From: Ianthella basta
Lineage: Eukaryota > Porifera > Demospongiae > Verongiida > Ianthellidae
Assembly: GCA_964019415.1 (NCBI GenBank)
Contig: OZ025869.1
Location: 15,214,459 to 15,278,458 of the forward strand
Reading direction: 5' to 3'
Length of the DNA stretch: 64,000 nt
Made by a program: the position numbers and the translations under genes. Of this stretch, positions 32,837-47,062 are shown one piece after another. Under the pieces are notes generated by a model. It had not been told where the DNA came from. It saw nothing but the letters and a program-made list of their open reading frames with translations, and did not search any database. Each line of letters opens with the position of its first letter. Positions within the stretch are counted from its first letter, which is position 1.

Positions 32837-33735
32837 ATGGCTAGCCCTCTTTTGAAGAGCACTCTGGGACACAGAGATCAGCCAAAGGTGGCAAGGATCA
32901 AATGTCATTGTTTTACCAAGGACATTGTTGAGAAGTTGAAACTGTTTATAAGGTTGAACCCCTTCTCCTGTTTGCCTTCAAGACTGCGACTTGCTGAGAA
33001 ACTGGGCCAGCCTTACAAATCAGTGAAGAATTTTATGAAGGATTGGAGAAATTATGAATTTCCCTTACCTATGGAATTCAGCTCTGTGGATTGCTTCGCC
33101 TCCCCTTTTGAAGATATGCAGAAAAGGCACAAAGTTTACGGTTGCCTTTGCCAGAGATGCAGGGCAAACACCCTCAGAGGGATTGAAGTCTATCGGCTAG
33201 GGGGGCACAAAGCTTTCATTAGATTTTACTCCAACTTGATGCTAGAGATGCCCGATAGTGAAGGGGAGATTCCTCCAGATGTCCCTGAGGTGACCGGACA
33301 TGTACCTAAGAAGGGTGCTGATTGTGCACCGCATCTAACCCCTTCTGCCCCAATGCCCGAAGTCTTGGCACAGGATGAAACGTTTCCTGGAACCCCCCTG
33401 CATCTAACCCCTTCTGCCCCAATGCCCGAAGTGTTGGCACAGGATGAAACAATTCCTGGAACCCCCTTGCATCTAACCCCTTCTGCCCCAATGCCCGAAG
33501 TGTTGGCACAGGATGAAACAATTCCTGGAACCCCCTGCATCTAACCCCTTCTGCCCCAATGCCCGAAGTGTTGGCACAGGATGAAACGTTTCCTGGAATG
33601 GACCCTGTCCCAGAGAGGGAGGGTGAAACCCTTCCTGGATATAGCGTTGAAACAACTTTTACAGGAACCTTTGATTTTGAGCAGTTTATCTATTCTATGA
33701 AGACAGCCAAGTACAGTTTGTTTTTGAAAATGTAA
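32837..33735 (+). CDS. Passenger frame with homeodomain-like stretch (unit 2 copy)
   Basis: Begins at an ATG preceded by an ATAAAA box (32795) and a short leader. Residues about 27-72 (FTKDIVEKLKLFIRLNPF and following RLAEKLGQPYKSVKNFM) match the helix pattern of a homeodomain: Phe, Leu, NPF turn, RxxLAxxLG and xSVKNFMKDWR in place of VKIWFQNRR. A Cys-containing stretch (YGCLCQRCRANTLRG) follows. The C-terminal half is about four copies of a 23-residue Pro-rich repeat (TPSAPMPEVLAQDET), then a conserved end. It probably binds DNA, perhaps the element ends. It appears interrupted in this copy. Function is inferred and the family is not certain. Confidence 0.5.
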
Positions 33736-34867
33736 AGCTTTGATTGATGTATGCCTTCCTTTGCTCTTAATTTGTTGTAATCCCAATGACACAGGCTAGC
33801 TTTAAATTTGTTAAGCTTGCATGCTAAAGGGGCTGTACAAAAATAGGCAAATCACTGAAGGAAGGTTTCCAGGAGAGATTGATGACTGAGTTCCCATGCA
33901 CTTTGCAGAGATTTTATATCTAAACCAATGCCAAGGTAACCCCGATGACGTATAAGTCGCGGCCAAGGTAATGCCATAGCAGCCTCATGGTAACCATTGA
34001 CGTGGTAATTGCATCTACCCCCAATGATGTAAATATCTCCAAGGTAATGCCATAGCAGTACCATGGTAACCTTGACGTCAAGCAAGCAGGACTTAAAAGG
34101 CCAGTCCCCCTGGAAGATACTTGTGCAAGTGTGCTTAGGTTTCGCGACTATTTCTTTTCACAATTTTTGGTTAGTCCGTACAACATGCAAGCTTAAAGAA
34201 AGTTTAATGCTAGCCTGTTCAAACGGGCTTCTTTGCAATTAAGGAAATATATGCATGCAACCCATAATCTGCCTGACGCCTCTTAAACTTCAATGAATTA
34301 ACATCTACAGGAACAAAAAGGCCCTATTAGTAATCGACTTGTCATTGTTAAACAGCCAAAGTCCCTGTTTTTATGCTCTTCTTCTGTTTCCCGAAGTACT
34401 CGGTCAGTAAATGTTGCTTATAGTTATTTCCTTGTTTCCCTGCTTGTCTTTGCTCCTGTATAGGCTTATCCTTCCTTCCTCTGGACGCCGTTATCTCAGT
34501 CCTGCCGCCTCCTTGCCAGGAATCATCCTTCTCCTGTGGGCATTCTGCCATTTAGTTGAAGTAGGCTTGCCAAAAACGTTACTGCGTGTTAGGCACAAGA
34601 CTCCTCCACGTACACCTTCCAGAATCAGCTACTTAAATACCCTAGTCATATGACAGGAAGAGAGAGAATGCTTTTTCCTTAGTTCATTGGAAGCCTGTTC
34701 AACAGGCTAGCTATCCCTTGGGGATTTAGCTTGCTTTCTGTGAGTAGGCTTTTCCAAAAATGTAAACAGCAAGTCCTCGCAAAGTTGGGTGTGATAGAAA
34801 GGTGAAATTACATACGTTTTATAGGTTCTGTGCTGCTATGAATACAATTACTTACACAGGAAGTAAA

Positions 34868-34897
34868 GCCGAACTTGGGGCAACCGAACCTGGGATG

Positions 34898-34901
<4 letters not shown>
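34868..34901 (-). repeat. Right TIR of the unit 2 element
   Basis: Reverse complement of the left TIR (26690-26723). They agree over CCCAGGTTCGGTTGCCCC and AAGTTCGGC and differ at two outer bases. It is followed directly by CA repeats. Confidence 0.85.
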
Positions 34902-34951
<50 letters not shown>

Positions 34952-34960
34952 ACTCCCCTA

Positions 34961-35437
<477 letters not shown>

Positions 35438-35806
35438 TCACCCAGATGTCCGACTTTGTGGTGATCTTCTGTCCACTGTACAGATCCACCATCTCTGGAG
35501 AGCGGTAAGCCAAGGTCGTGAATCTCTTCATCTCATCCTCACACTGCCGGTGGCCCATCTTCTTTGGGTTCATCTCACAGATGTGACAACTGCCATAGTC
35601 ACACAACACAAAGACTCCCTGCTGGGAACGGATGATGTTCTCTATCTGTACAACACAGAACGCAGAGTGGGGCGGGGGAGTAGGGGAGAGGAGAGGAGGG
35701 TAGAATGGAGATAAACAGCACGCACACATACGTACACACACACGCACGCACACACACGCACACATGCACGCACACACACACACACACACGCACACACACT
35801 CTCCTA

Positions 35807-36118
<312 letters not shown>

Positions 36119-36180
36119 TCACACCACCAAAATGTGAGACTTTGTGGTCAGCTTCTGTCCACTGTACAGATCCACCATTA

Positions 36181-37518
36181 TGTGTGCTTTGCGTCGTGTG
36201 TCCTTACCATTTTGACATGGCTTGTTCACTCGTGGTCTTCCTGAGAGAGAGAGAGAGAGATGAACAGCTGGAATACCTCAGAATGGAAAATGTTGACAAA
36301 CGAACTGGACTCGCTCAGCGCGCACCACTGAACCCGTCACGTGATCGAATATGTAAGTCATGAGGGGACGTCCCTACGAAGTCGTTGGTTCGAAGTCCCT
36401 CTTCTGTAGTCAGTGTTGCGCGTCCTCCGTCCTCCAACGCGTGGTGTGATCAAAGAGCTAGGTGAGTCTCTACTGCTTTGTGTGCTAACTGCACCTTAAC
36501 AGTCAGGGTCGGTTCTGTGTGCTATTAGAGTAAAGCGAGGGGAAACGAATCGATTCATGATCATGGTTGCAACTCTGTCACCGCACCGCATAGCAGCTAG
36601 CTAGCTGCGATACCCAGAGGTTTAAGCTTCTCGCCAATACTACCGATTGTATTGCTCGATCAACCTATAGTAGGATTAATGTTGTCCTTTTACTGTCATG
36701 TTGTTTCAATCAAAATGGTGGGTGGGGTAGCTAGAACGGTACAACAATGGAACAGGTGCGTTTCTAAACGTTCGCCCCATCCATCACAGGCTACCCTGTT
36801 GTTGCCAAGTACGTTTTCATCCTCTGAATCTGATCTAGATCGCAAAAGCTTCACCTTGATCTAGCTTGATCTAGAAATAGTGTTTCCTGTGATCGCTAAA
36901 GCTTCACTATTCTGTGACTCAGTGAGTAACATTTCATTAGTGTCTGGCTTGCCCTACCAAGTTACTCAATAATGATTATTGCACTGTATGTCTGTGATGG
37001 TGTGCAGTTAACTCAAAGCTTTGCATGCATGTATTCACTGAAGGTTAGACCTACGTGTCCTGCAATATGAACCTGTTCAGTGTATTCCTCACATTGTGAG
37101 AATCATTTGAGTGTGTGTTCCGTTTCACCCCTTGTACCATTTGACCCCACTTTGCCCAAGTGAACTCATTCTGTTTTGTGCATGTTGTGTGGAGTACACG
37201 AGTGGCACACCATCTGTGTAGCCTTTGAATACTCTCAGTGCATGTTGAGTGTTGATAGGCAAATTATGTGGATGGCACACCAAACTGGCTAGCTTAACTG
37301 ATTCCCCATCAAACTTGAGAGGATGGAGCCTGTTCATGTGTAATGTTGTGTAGTGTGTTTGTGTCCCTGTACACCTCATCCTTCATCCGAGAGTGCTGCT
37401 CATCTCATTTCTGTACTGCATTCTTTACTGGTGGATCATTCCTACTGGCCGTTTATCCTCTAGTTGTACAAACATGCAAGCACTGCTCAACCAGTTCCCT
37501 CTTTCTGTCCCATGGTAG
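36181..37518 (+). other. 5' flank and probable noncoding first exon of NLR2
   Basis: Between the broken kinase end and the first coding ATG. TCACGTGA lies at 36337-36344. A likely noncoding exon ends at 36461 before GTGAGT (donor sequence conserved at 61431 in NLR3), and an acceptor (CATGGTAG) at 37518 leads to the coding exon. The rest looks like intron and I see no other gene. Confidence 0.45.
36337..36344 (+). promoter_or_regulatory. TCACGTGA box upstream of NLR2
   Basis: The palindrome TCACGTGATC is shared with the NLR1 promoter (14724) and NLR3 (61296). It is a candidate bHLH-ZIP site. Confidence 0.35.
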
Positions 37519-37737
37519 AACATGAGGCACTCCCACGATCGCTTCAGAGCTCGTGTGTGTGTTCAACACCCAACCTATCCTCCAAGCATCTTTAGCGCTG
37601 CCAGACTGATGAATGCAGCAGGACATGTCAGCTACCTTTTGAGAGCAGTGGTGCGTGTGTTCATCTTGTATCTAGTGCTGCTGTTGGCTGTGTACATCTC
37701 AGCACAGCTCATCACTCCACCACCATCAGGATCGGAG
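37519..37737 (+). CDS. NLR2 first coding exon with a membrane helix
   Basis: 72 codons from an ATG just after an acceptor. Residues about 42-62 (VVRVFILYLVLLLAVYISAQ) form a hydrophobic helix, preceded by basic residues and followed by a PPPSG turn, which suits a signal anchor. Ends in phase 0 before GTACCA. Nearly identical at 62480-62698. Confidence 0.6.
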
Positions 37738-40523
37738 GTACCAGTGTCAGGTTGGTGTGGTGATCATGGTGTGTGTTCTGTGTATATAACTTGTGTCACA
37801 CTGCCTACTAGTGCCGGGCAGTATCCCGATATATTGTAGTTGACACAAGGTGTTATTGTTGTGTTTGAGTATATGGAGTGTGATAGGAGACTGTGAAGGA
37901 TCACTTGTCACTATCAACTTGCACAGACACAGTGATCACACAATCACTGACACAGCTGTCACCAGGCATTGCTCAACTGCAGACTGCAGTTCTTCAATCA
38001 ATAACAACAACATACCTACAACCAAACAGGTCACCCAACACCAAGTGACTTTATAACAGTCCTGCTGTAAACTCTTGTGTCAACATGGTCTGTGTGCCTA
38101 GCTACCAAACCACACATTGTATAGAACATTCTAGAACAGAGTACATGTGCAGTGTAGTCTGTTACAGAGACCACCAAGATCATGCAGTGGTAAATAGTGC
38201 CAGTACTAGCTATGACATCAGTAACAAAGTCCTTGCTTTCTCCGATGTGGCCATCCCAGACTGAAAGCTGCCTTGGCTACAGGAGTTGATAAGGAAGGAA
38301 CCGTCATGTAGCTCACACACGAGCAATCGTCATTGCTGCCATTTTATTCACATGGACGGTCCTTCTCAGCCCACTTACAGCTACCAGTTCTAAGTGATGT
38401 CCACCAGTAGCTAGCTGGATCATACCTGCTAATGATGTCGCAATATTAAGTCAAATCTTTGAGTTTGACTAGAATGGTTATGTTGGTAAAAGTCAACATT
38501 GCCCAGCAGTATTGTGCCAAAACTATCATTGGTGGTGTGACTGCTAATCACCTGTTTAGCTGCACCTTGCTGTGTAGTGTGCCGACGTCAGACGTAATCA
38601 TCTTTGTCAGACCCCACCCACACTCCATGTACAGTGACTTGCTGCTGTTGAGAGACCTCAAGTACTTTCTGTACTTTCCCCCCAACTGGCCAATCCCTAC
38701 CCAGGTAATGATCTGATGGAAGACGTGTGGCCTCACACTGAACGGAATGATGACTGCCTCCACTGCCTCTTTGAAGAGTGGATGAAAGGTGACCCAGGAA
38801 TGAGTGACCTTCTAAGCTGTCCCCTCTCAGATGAGGTAAGGAGGAGTGTGTTGTCATGTTCTCTGTATGCTTTAGACTCTACTCCAAGCACAACTAGTGA
38901 TGAGTGTCCATTTTGTGTGTTTCTTGTACAAAGTACACAATGTAACAAGTAACAGGTACAAGTTGTGTAAGGAACGGTACAATTGACTCAAAGAGTAGAC
39001 AGCGGCTGAAATAGTCACAATCAGGCTCACTTGACTGCTCCACAAGGGGAATGGGACAGGTCAGGTCTACATTGACTGACCATGTGGAATACTATGCACT
39101 GTGGAATATTGCATAGAGTTTGCATAACTTCTGACCACAAACATGTGGTATCATCACATGCAAAGGAGGCCCTCATCACTCACCACATGGCCACACCTAT
39201 TCAATTGGTGTCAATGTATTACACCTGACCTGACCCTCCCTCCTGTGGGGAGGGGTCACATGATGACTATCTACTGATGAATAAGTTAACAGATTTTAGC
39301 AGAGGGTGTTTCGGTCCTTTCTATCGTACCTTAATTCCCATGTAGATAAGATGTCTGTGGTTGTTTTGTATGTGTATGTGTTTTGTATGATGCAGTACTC
39401 AACATGCCATTGTGTGCTGCAGTCCTGAACTATAGGCACCCATTGTGATGGGAGGTGGTGTCAGCGTGTTTGTTGCCCTCTTCCTGTACAGGTAACCATG
39501 ACTCCTGTACACGTGAGACCAACCCATCTCCTTCTGTCAATGAAGCGCTGCTCAGTCGTCAATGCCATGATCAGGAGGACGGCTGTACTGACCACGGTCC
39601 TCCTTTGTCATGTGTCGTTGGTTGCCTTGGTCTTATACCTAGGCCTGCGATGTGGTTTCCCAGAAGTGATGTGGCCTACCTCAACTAGAAGAAAGAGAGG
39701 TAAGAAGGCAGCTTCATCACCAGGTGTGGTGGACACTGTAGAAACTATCACTACTCCCACATTGAGGGCCTTACTGGTGCAAGTAGTACAGTTTGATGAA
39801 CCTTCTTGTCAAATGTATACATAGGTGAGAGGGACATCTCTTCACCGCGTCGAAAGAAGAGTGTACTCAAGTGTGTCTATGTGCACAGTCCATTCACTGT
39901 CTGTGTGGCAGCTGTTAAGAGGTGGGTCCTGTTGTATGTATATGTACACAAGTGAACATTGTTTCAGTCAACATTTGTGTCTGTGCATTGTACAGTAAAG
40001 ATACAAAGAGGTTCTGATGGATGAGAAGTGCTAACCTGATGCAGTTCATTTTGCAGGTACAAGCGCCGAGCAGTGTCCAAGCAGCTTCACAGTCTGCTGG
40101 CAAGGTTTCCTTCAGCCAAGCTACGGAGAGGGTTAAAGTGTGCAAGAAGGATACATGGCCATTTGGTGGTGACGTTTACGATCCAGAGGTCCTTTGTGAT
40201 GTGCATTAGAGTAAGTGAGCTCCACCACACTGCTCAGCATACCCTGCAGCTGTCACATGTAGTGTCATATGTAACACATGTTTACATACTCTCCACACAG
40301 GTTAGACGTTGTCTTGCATTCGTACAATGTGTTGCACACATTGTCTAGAGGTTGGCTCAAGGTGTGTCAGTTAGTCCATATACCTTACTGCGTAAACTAC
40401 TTCTCCTGGCAGGAGATGTGGAGGTCAACCCTGGACCTACCCACAGTAAGGTGACTGCACTATTAGTGGGTTGATGGTGATGGTTGTAGTACGTGGTATT
40501 GTACAGATATAATTACCTGTATA

Positions 40524-40615
<92 letters not shown>

Positions 40616-43600
40616 CACACAGTACAAAGCTTGGTCTGTCCTGACACAACTTAGAGCAACGTGGCAAGAAGTCTAGTCGAAGTAAACGAAAGAGCAGTGG
40701 CGGTAGAAGACCCATGCCTGTTGCAGTGACGAGCAACTCCCCTCCTTCCTCCCCTCCACCCCCTGAGCTTCAAGACATTATCTCCTCCTCCTACTCCGAA
40801 GCACCTTCTTCCCCGTCTGTGAGCAGCACATGCACTAATGAGCACTACCAGTAGTTGCACGGTGTGTATTCATTGTTGCTCCACCTAGTGTGCCCCCAAG
40901 CCTGTTAACCTGTGTCTATGCACCTGTGGCACTAATGTGTTTGAGTGTGTGGAAAGTTATCCTTCCTTCTCCCTTCCACTTAATGGCCTCCTTTACAATG
41001 CACCTCTGTTCTTCCCTTTTGCTGCATTGAACTGAATATACTGTAAAGTTGACTAGCAAGAATGCCTTAGAGCAATGTGGCAAGAAATCTGGTCAAAGAA
41101 AGCGAAGATGTATGGATGCAAGAGTGGACAGTCCTGCTCCTGCAAGGCTTCCTTCGCCCCCTCGAACTGATTCCTCCTCCTCCTCCTCTGAAGTACCCAC
41201 TCCCCCATCAGTGAGCAGTACACGCACTAATGAGCACTACCAGTAGGTGGTGTGTGTACTCACGTTCTTGTTGGCCCACAGTGTGCCCCCAAACCTGTTA
41301 ACCTGTGTCTATGCCCCTGTTGTGTGCCTATGATGTAATGTATACTGTTGGCTAGCACTGTGCACTGCATGTTTAGAGTGTGTGTGTTCCATTTTGTCAA
41401 CTACAGTTGTTGCTGCCATGCAAAGTCAAGACACAGCCTTCAGTGAGTCAAGAGGACCCTCTTACAAAGTACATCTCTGATAGTCTTGGAGGTGAGGAGG
41501 TAGACAGTGTTCTGCAAGACACATAATTAAGTGCCTTTACTCAGCAGTTGCTGTCGATTTCTGTACGTTATGCCAAACATATATTAGGCAGATGATCATC
41601 GTGGGGGCGAGCCTGAGCGAAATTAACTGCCTTCCCAGTCCCTCCTTCAATCTCTTTCTCTGGTTAATACTCATCTGCAGCAGTCAGGCCTGTCTCTGCT
41701 CGGCAGTTCACTAGCGTTCCCACTATGAGCGCACTTTCGCTACAGCGAAGCTGCTCTTTGTTTGCTACTCTGGGCATCGTGCCTCACCTTGTCTCCTTCT
41801 CTCATTTATGCAACCATTCTTATTTCTCTTCCACCTGCTCCAAGACCCGTTGTGCTCTGTCTCATGCTCTCCTCCGAGCCACTCATTTTGTGTCACTGTC
41901 CTTGGGATCCATAGTAGCCAGTGACCTGGCTGCTAAAGGATCAGCTCAAGATCTAGAGGTTGCCAATGCTGGTTCGGTTCACTGCCATTTTCCCCTTCCC
42001 CCCCTTTTCCTTAGCATGTGTAGTTCCGAACATTGAATATTGTGCCACATACAGCTGTATTGTGATGTAAGTTGAGAGTGTTGCTGTTGTTGCCCTTGCT
42101 GCAGCTGATCGCAGAGAACTACTGCAGCACTGCCCCACATTTGAGCTGCTGAGGCGACATGTTGTACCGAGGGTAGCTGCTAAGTGGCGTGATGTGGGAA
42201 CATTCTGTAAAGTAGAACCTGAGTTACTGGACAGCATTCAGCAGAGTGAACACTACCAGGTCCAGCCGTGCTGCTCTCGGATGTTTGAAGAGTGGCTGAA
42301 AGGTGTCCCTTTGTCGGGGAAATCCCCTCGCACCTGGTTGACTGTGCTCCATGCAGTGGGGGAGTCCTGTGGTGCTCAGGTCAGCAAGAGAATAGCAGAC
42401 GAGCTGAAGCACGCTCCAGTGTCAACTGGAGCAGCAGGAGATGTCTCTGATAAGGTAGGTACACAAGCTATTGACTACACAAGGCTATGGAATGATGCAC
42501 TAGGTGATATTTAACAGCTCAATGTGTCACTAATGTGTTGGCTACATGGTCTGTTGTAGCACTTACTGTGTGCACATTAAGGGGTGAGGAGTGTACTGCA
42601 TGGCTTCACTGATTGACAGACATCGGTAAAAGTGGATAGAGGTGATGTCAACACTGCCACACTTAGGTTTAGTACAGATCAATAGGGCATGTAATAGTAT
42701 GAAGCATAGTATGCTGGGCATCGGTCAACAAATTAAAGTGAACCAGTAATTATATCTGTAAGTGTTCACTTTGCTGTAGTTGCAGTTTGTAGAGCCTGAG
42801 AAGTGTGGGAGGTCTGACAGCACTTGATCCAAAACGTGATTATGATGGCTAGTATTAACAAATAAAGTAGTTCGTGTTATAACTAAGCTGTGCAGTGGCT
42901 GCTCTTGTTGTACAGTGCACATGCTTAATTGCTACAATACACATTGTATGTTCACCTGTAGACTCTCTGTAATTCTCTTAGGCTCCACTTAGCACTTTTG
43001 GCAAGCTGAGTGAATACTATCTCAACACATCAGTCATTCAGAATAGCTTCCTAATGGGGCCTGCGAAGAAGCTGGGGCAACGAACCATGGAGTACATCAA
43101 ACTGAACTTAATTCGACCTCGGCAGCAAATTCCTGGGCAAGATGCCGCATTTTCCTCAGTTGCATTATGCAAGGGTGGAGTCAGTGAAGTACCCAATCAA
43201 AAGGTTCCTCTGGAATATGAAGACATCCTCAATTTCAAGCCTCAAGGTGATGGCTGCAGAAGGCGTGTTCTGATTGAAGGCATACCGGGTTGTGGCAAGA
43301 CCACACTCATCAAGAGGATGTGTCGTGACTGGGCCAGTGGCAGTTTCGCTAAAGACAGCAAGGCAATGATCCAGGTGGTACTGAGGGGTCTTCCCAAGCG
43401 AGATGACTTAACCATTGAGGACATGGTGCTCACTTCAATTCGTGATAAGGGAGAGGCTGCAGACATAGCCCAATGTGTTCGTGATTGCCAAGGGGATGGT
43501 GTTGTCTTTGTCCTTGACGGTTTTGACGAGATCTCCGAAGAAATGCGTCAGTCCTCGATTGTACGAGACATCCTTGAAGGTCGCCTGACTCCTAAGGCTT

Positions 43601-46600
43601 CTTTCATCATCACCAGCCGACCTATTTCTGCCCAATCACTGCATCAATTGGTGGACCGGCGAATCGAAGTCACTGGGTTTGGGGAGCCTGAAATAGAGAG
43701 GCTCGTGACAGACTACTTTGCGACCACAGATGTAGAAGTTGGGAAGAAGCTCCTCTCTACACTGGCTTCACGTCCAACCATCAAAAGCCTCTGCTATGTG
43801 CCTCTGCAGCTGCTCATGGTGTGCTTCACAGCATCACATGGGAAGGATCTCCCCCGCACAATGCATGAGCTGTTTGGAAGGATTGTGACTCTCACAGTGA
43901 ATCGGCACTGGGAGAAGGCAGGAAGAAAGAAGCATGCCAGGAGTCTAGAAGATGTAATTCAGCTCTGTCCAAGTTTCATGAAACTGGCACAACTGGCTTT
44001 AGAGGGATTGAAAAGTGACACTCTTGTGTTTTCTGGTGTAGACTTTGAAGTTGATGAAGCCCTTAAAGGAATATTTAACAGCTTTGAAGTCTCCGATGAA
44101 GTTGGTGGCACCACACGCAGGTGGCACTTCCTCCACTTAACACTGCAAGAATACTTTGGAGCGTATGCATTGTCAGTTACACCAGAGGCAGTGCAGGTGG
44201 AGTTTTGGAGAGAACGTCTCCTTTTCAAGTATCCTGAGCATAAATATGGGCAATACATTCTGAGTGATGACAGATTCCGTACCATGTATCTGCTGTACTG
44301 TGGCATCACTGGCCTTCGTAGCAAGACTGGGGTGCAGGCTATGCTCGTAAAGGCAGCAGATGCACTGTTTCAACCTACAATTGAGCGTGGAAGTGCACTT
44401 GGTGCTCTGTGTGAGGCTGTTTCTGAGAGCAGCAACAGGGAGCTAGCATGTCGCATTATCTCTACACGTGGGAGCAATGTTCAAGTGTCACTACCTCATT
44501 ATTCAACCTCACCAGCTTGGCTACCATGGTGCATCGAGGCCTATGGACAGCACACAGAGGAGTTGTGTCTGTCAATCAGTGGTGACATTGGAATTAGATA
44601 TACAGACCCAAGTAGTGTAGCCCAATTTGTTATTCCACTGAATGATCTTGTCACTCTGTCTGGACTAGACTTGTCACTGAAGAGGCCAAAAGGTGGTAAG
44701 TATATGCTTGTGTACACATATACCCCGTATGTATAGGTGTGGAGGTAGTCACATGTTTTGTGAATACTAATTTGCTTGTTTTCTGCCAAATTAGTACAGT
44801 ACTGCCAGTTTGATGGGACCATGATTTAGTGGGTGGTACTTGAAGGACCTGAAAAGTAGTCAGTGAAATGGCTAGAAATATATATCAGTTATCGTGTGCC
44901 TCCATCAAAATGGCTGACACTAACATCTCTAGCTGAGTCCACTGACAAATGTTAGACTGGAAGCTATTTGAGTGACATTTGATGACACGCATAAAGCTCC
45001 ATTTTGTCAAAATGAGAAGTAATGAATGTTACTACATATGTACCTCCATCAAAGTGAAGTTGGAGATGATGAATGTTTCTAGTGGAAGTGTGTTAGCAAC
45101 GTCCATCAATGTGTCTTCAGTCACTACATAAGGTATACCTTGTCTAGTCTACTGAGTGACATTTGTGTTTGAGTGGTAAATGTGATGATGTGCTGACGTT
45201 TAGCTGGTACTGGTAATCAGTGCTGGTCTAGTCCTTGTACACGTGCATGTGTTATCACTGCAGTAATAGGTAGTCTCTGTCTAACCTACACAGAACGAGA
45301 CCTTCCACATCTGAAGACAATTGCCCAATTCCTCAAACGTCAAAAGACCCTCAAGCATCTCACACTGAGTATCCACCCCAGGGTGAGTGTAGTGTAAGGC
45401 ATGCACAATTTGTTACTGCTTCACTGTCAAGTTATTCCATCAACTGGTGATACAATGTATTAGCTTATCAGTTCACTGCTACAGAGTCATACAGTGCGTA
45501 CTGTTCATCAAGTTGTATTGTACCTTGCTATGTGTTACAGGTTAAGGACTACTACAGTGCCGCAGAAGATGAGGCTTCCTGTTTCTGTGATGTTTTGAAG
45601 CACCATTGGGGATCACTACAAAGCATTGGACTGAAGGGTATGCTGCCATCTGTCACCTCAGTTGAATGTAGTCCAACCCTCAACTTCTCTTGTAGTTGAA
45701 CAGCCATTTTGTGTTCCATATGTAATTGGCTCAATGATCATTAATATCGATCACACACTCACTCATGACAAGGTTTTCATACTATTGCAGTAAGTAATAA
45801 TTACTTCCTGTCTGTCTGTGCAGGATGCAGAGTATCACAATCGGACATCATCAACATTCTCAACAAGCTACCTAATTTGACAGCTCTCAATTTGGATGTC
45901 TGCCTTCCTGTCAATGAGGAGAAAGTGAGCATGTACAATGTACAGATGCAGTGCATTCATGTGTGTGCAGTGACACAGCTGGCACAGCATGTTTGGGTAT
46001 ACCTAGTCTCATGTGTCAGATGTCCCGGGAGGTGTTGTGCCTCATACCTCAAGTTTGGCCACATGTCCTTCCTCCTGATGTGTCAGTGACATCACGGAAT
46101 TCTATTCAATGAAGCCTCAGAAATTTGGCTAAGCTACGGCGGTCACTTTCCTTGTGATTGTGATTGTACAACTCCCCACTCTCCCCATGCAGTCACTAAA
46201 GTGACGTATGTTTGTGGTGCCAATGTGTACATCTTAAAACATTTGGTCTAGTTACTGTATGTTGTAAAGTTTTTTTGCGAGCAAGAAAGTTTGTGATATT
46301 CATGAATGGTCCTATTGCAATCATTTATGTAATAAGAATGGGTATGGTATAACAATAAAATTATGCTGTATGACGTAATAGAAGATGGCAGTTCAGTGAA
46401 CGTTGGTGGAAGCGCTTGGTTGATTTCAGTAGCTAGCGCTCGCAATATTGGTCATACTAGAAACCTTTAGTAGTCAATGTAGGTTAGTCGACTTCACGAA
46501 ATTTTATTGGCAAGCATTCTGACCCCTCAATTTGAAATCAATTTGCAAAATGTTTTGGTATCAAAATTTTGCGAAATACGATAGTTTTGATAGATGACCA

Positions 46601-46872
46601 TGACTATCATTTACGTATCGGAATTGTAAACAATGTTTTATGTCTCTTCCTCAGGATGAGCTACTCACTGGTGCTATCAGTTCTGCTATATGTCTGAAAG
46701 AACTGACCATTGGTGACAAGTGTCCCCCATCCCTTGTCAATGGAGCTGTAAAAGGGATAGTAAAGAAAGAAGGTGTGAAGAAGCTGGTTGTTGAGAGTGT
46801 TTTCCCAGGTGAGTTACAGTGATGTCATATGTCAAAGAGTCCTACTTTAGACCACACTAGTGTAGAGATCAC

Positions 46873-46971
<99 letters not shown>

Positions 46972-46972
46972 C

Positions 46973-47007
<35 letters not shown>

Positions 47008-47025
47008 CACATGCACACACGTGCA

Positions 47026-47062
<37 letters not shown>

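Noticed and set aside
36360-36420. tRNA-like B box (GGTTCGAAGTCC) upstream of NLR2
   Set aside because: No pairing T stem, no A box at the right distance and no acceptor stem, so no tRNA fold.
41725-42036. Open frame of about 100 codons in the NLR2 intron
   Set aside because: Ser/Leu/Cys-rich with no domain, no counterpart in NLR1, and it lies between well-supported exons.
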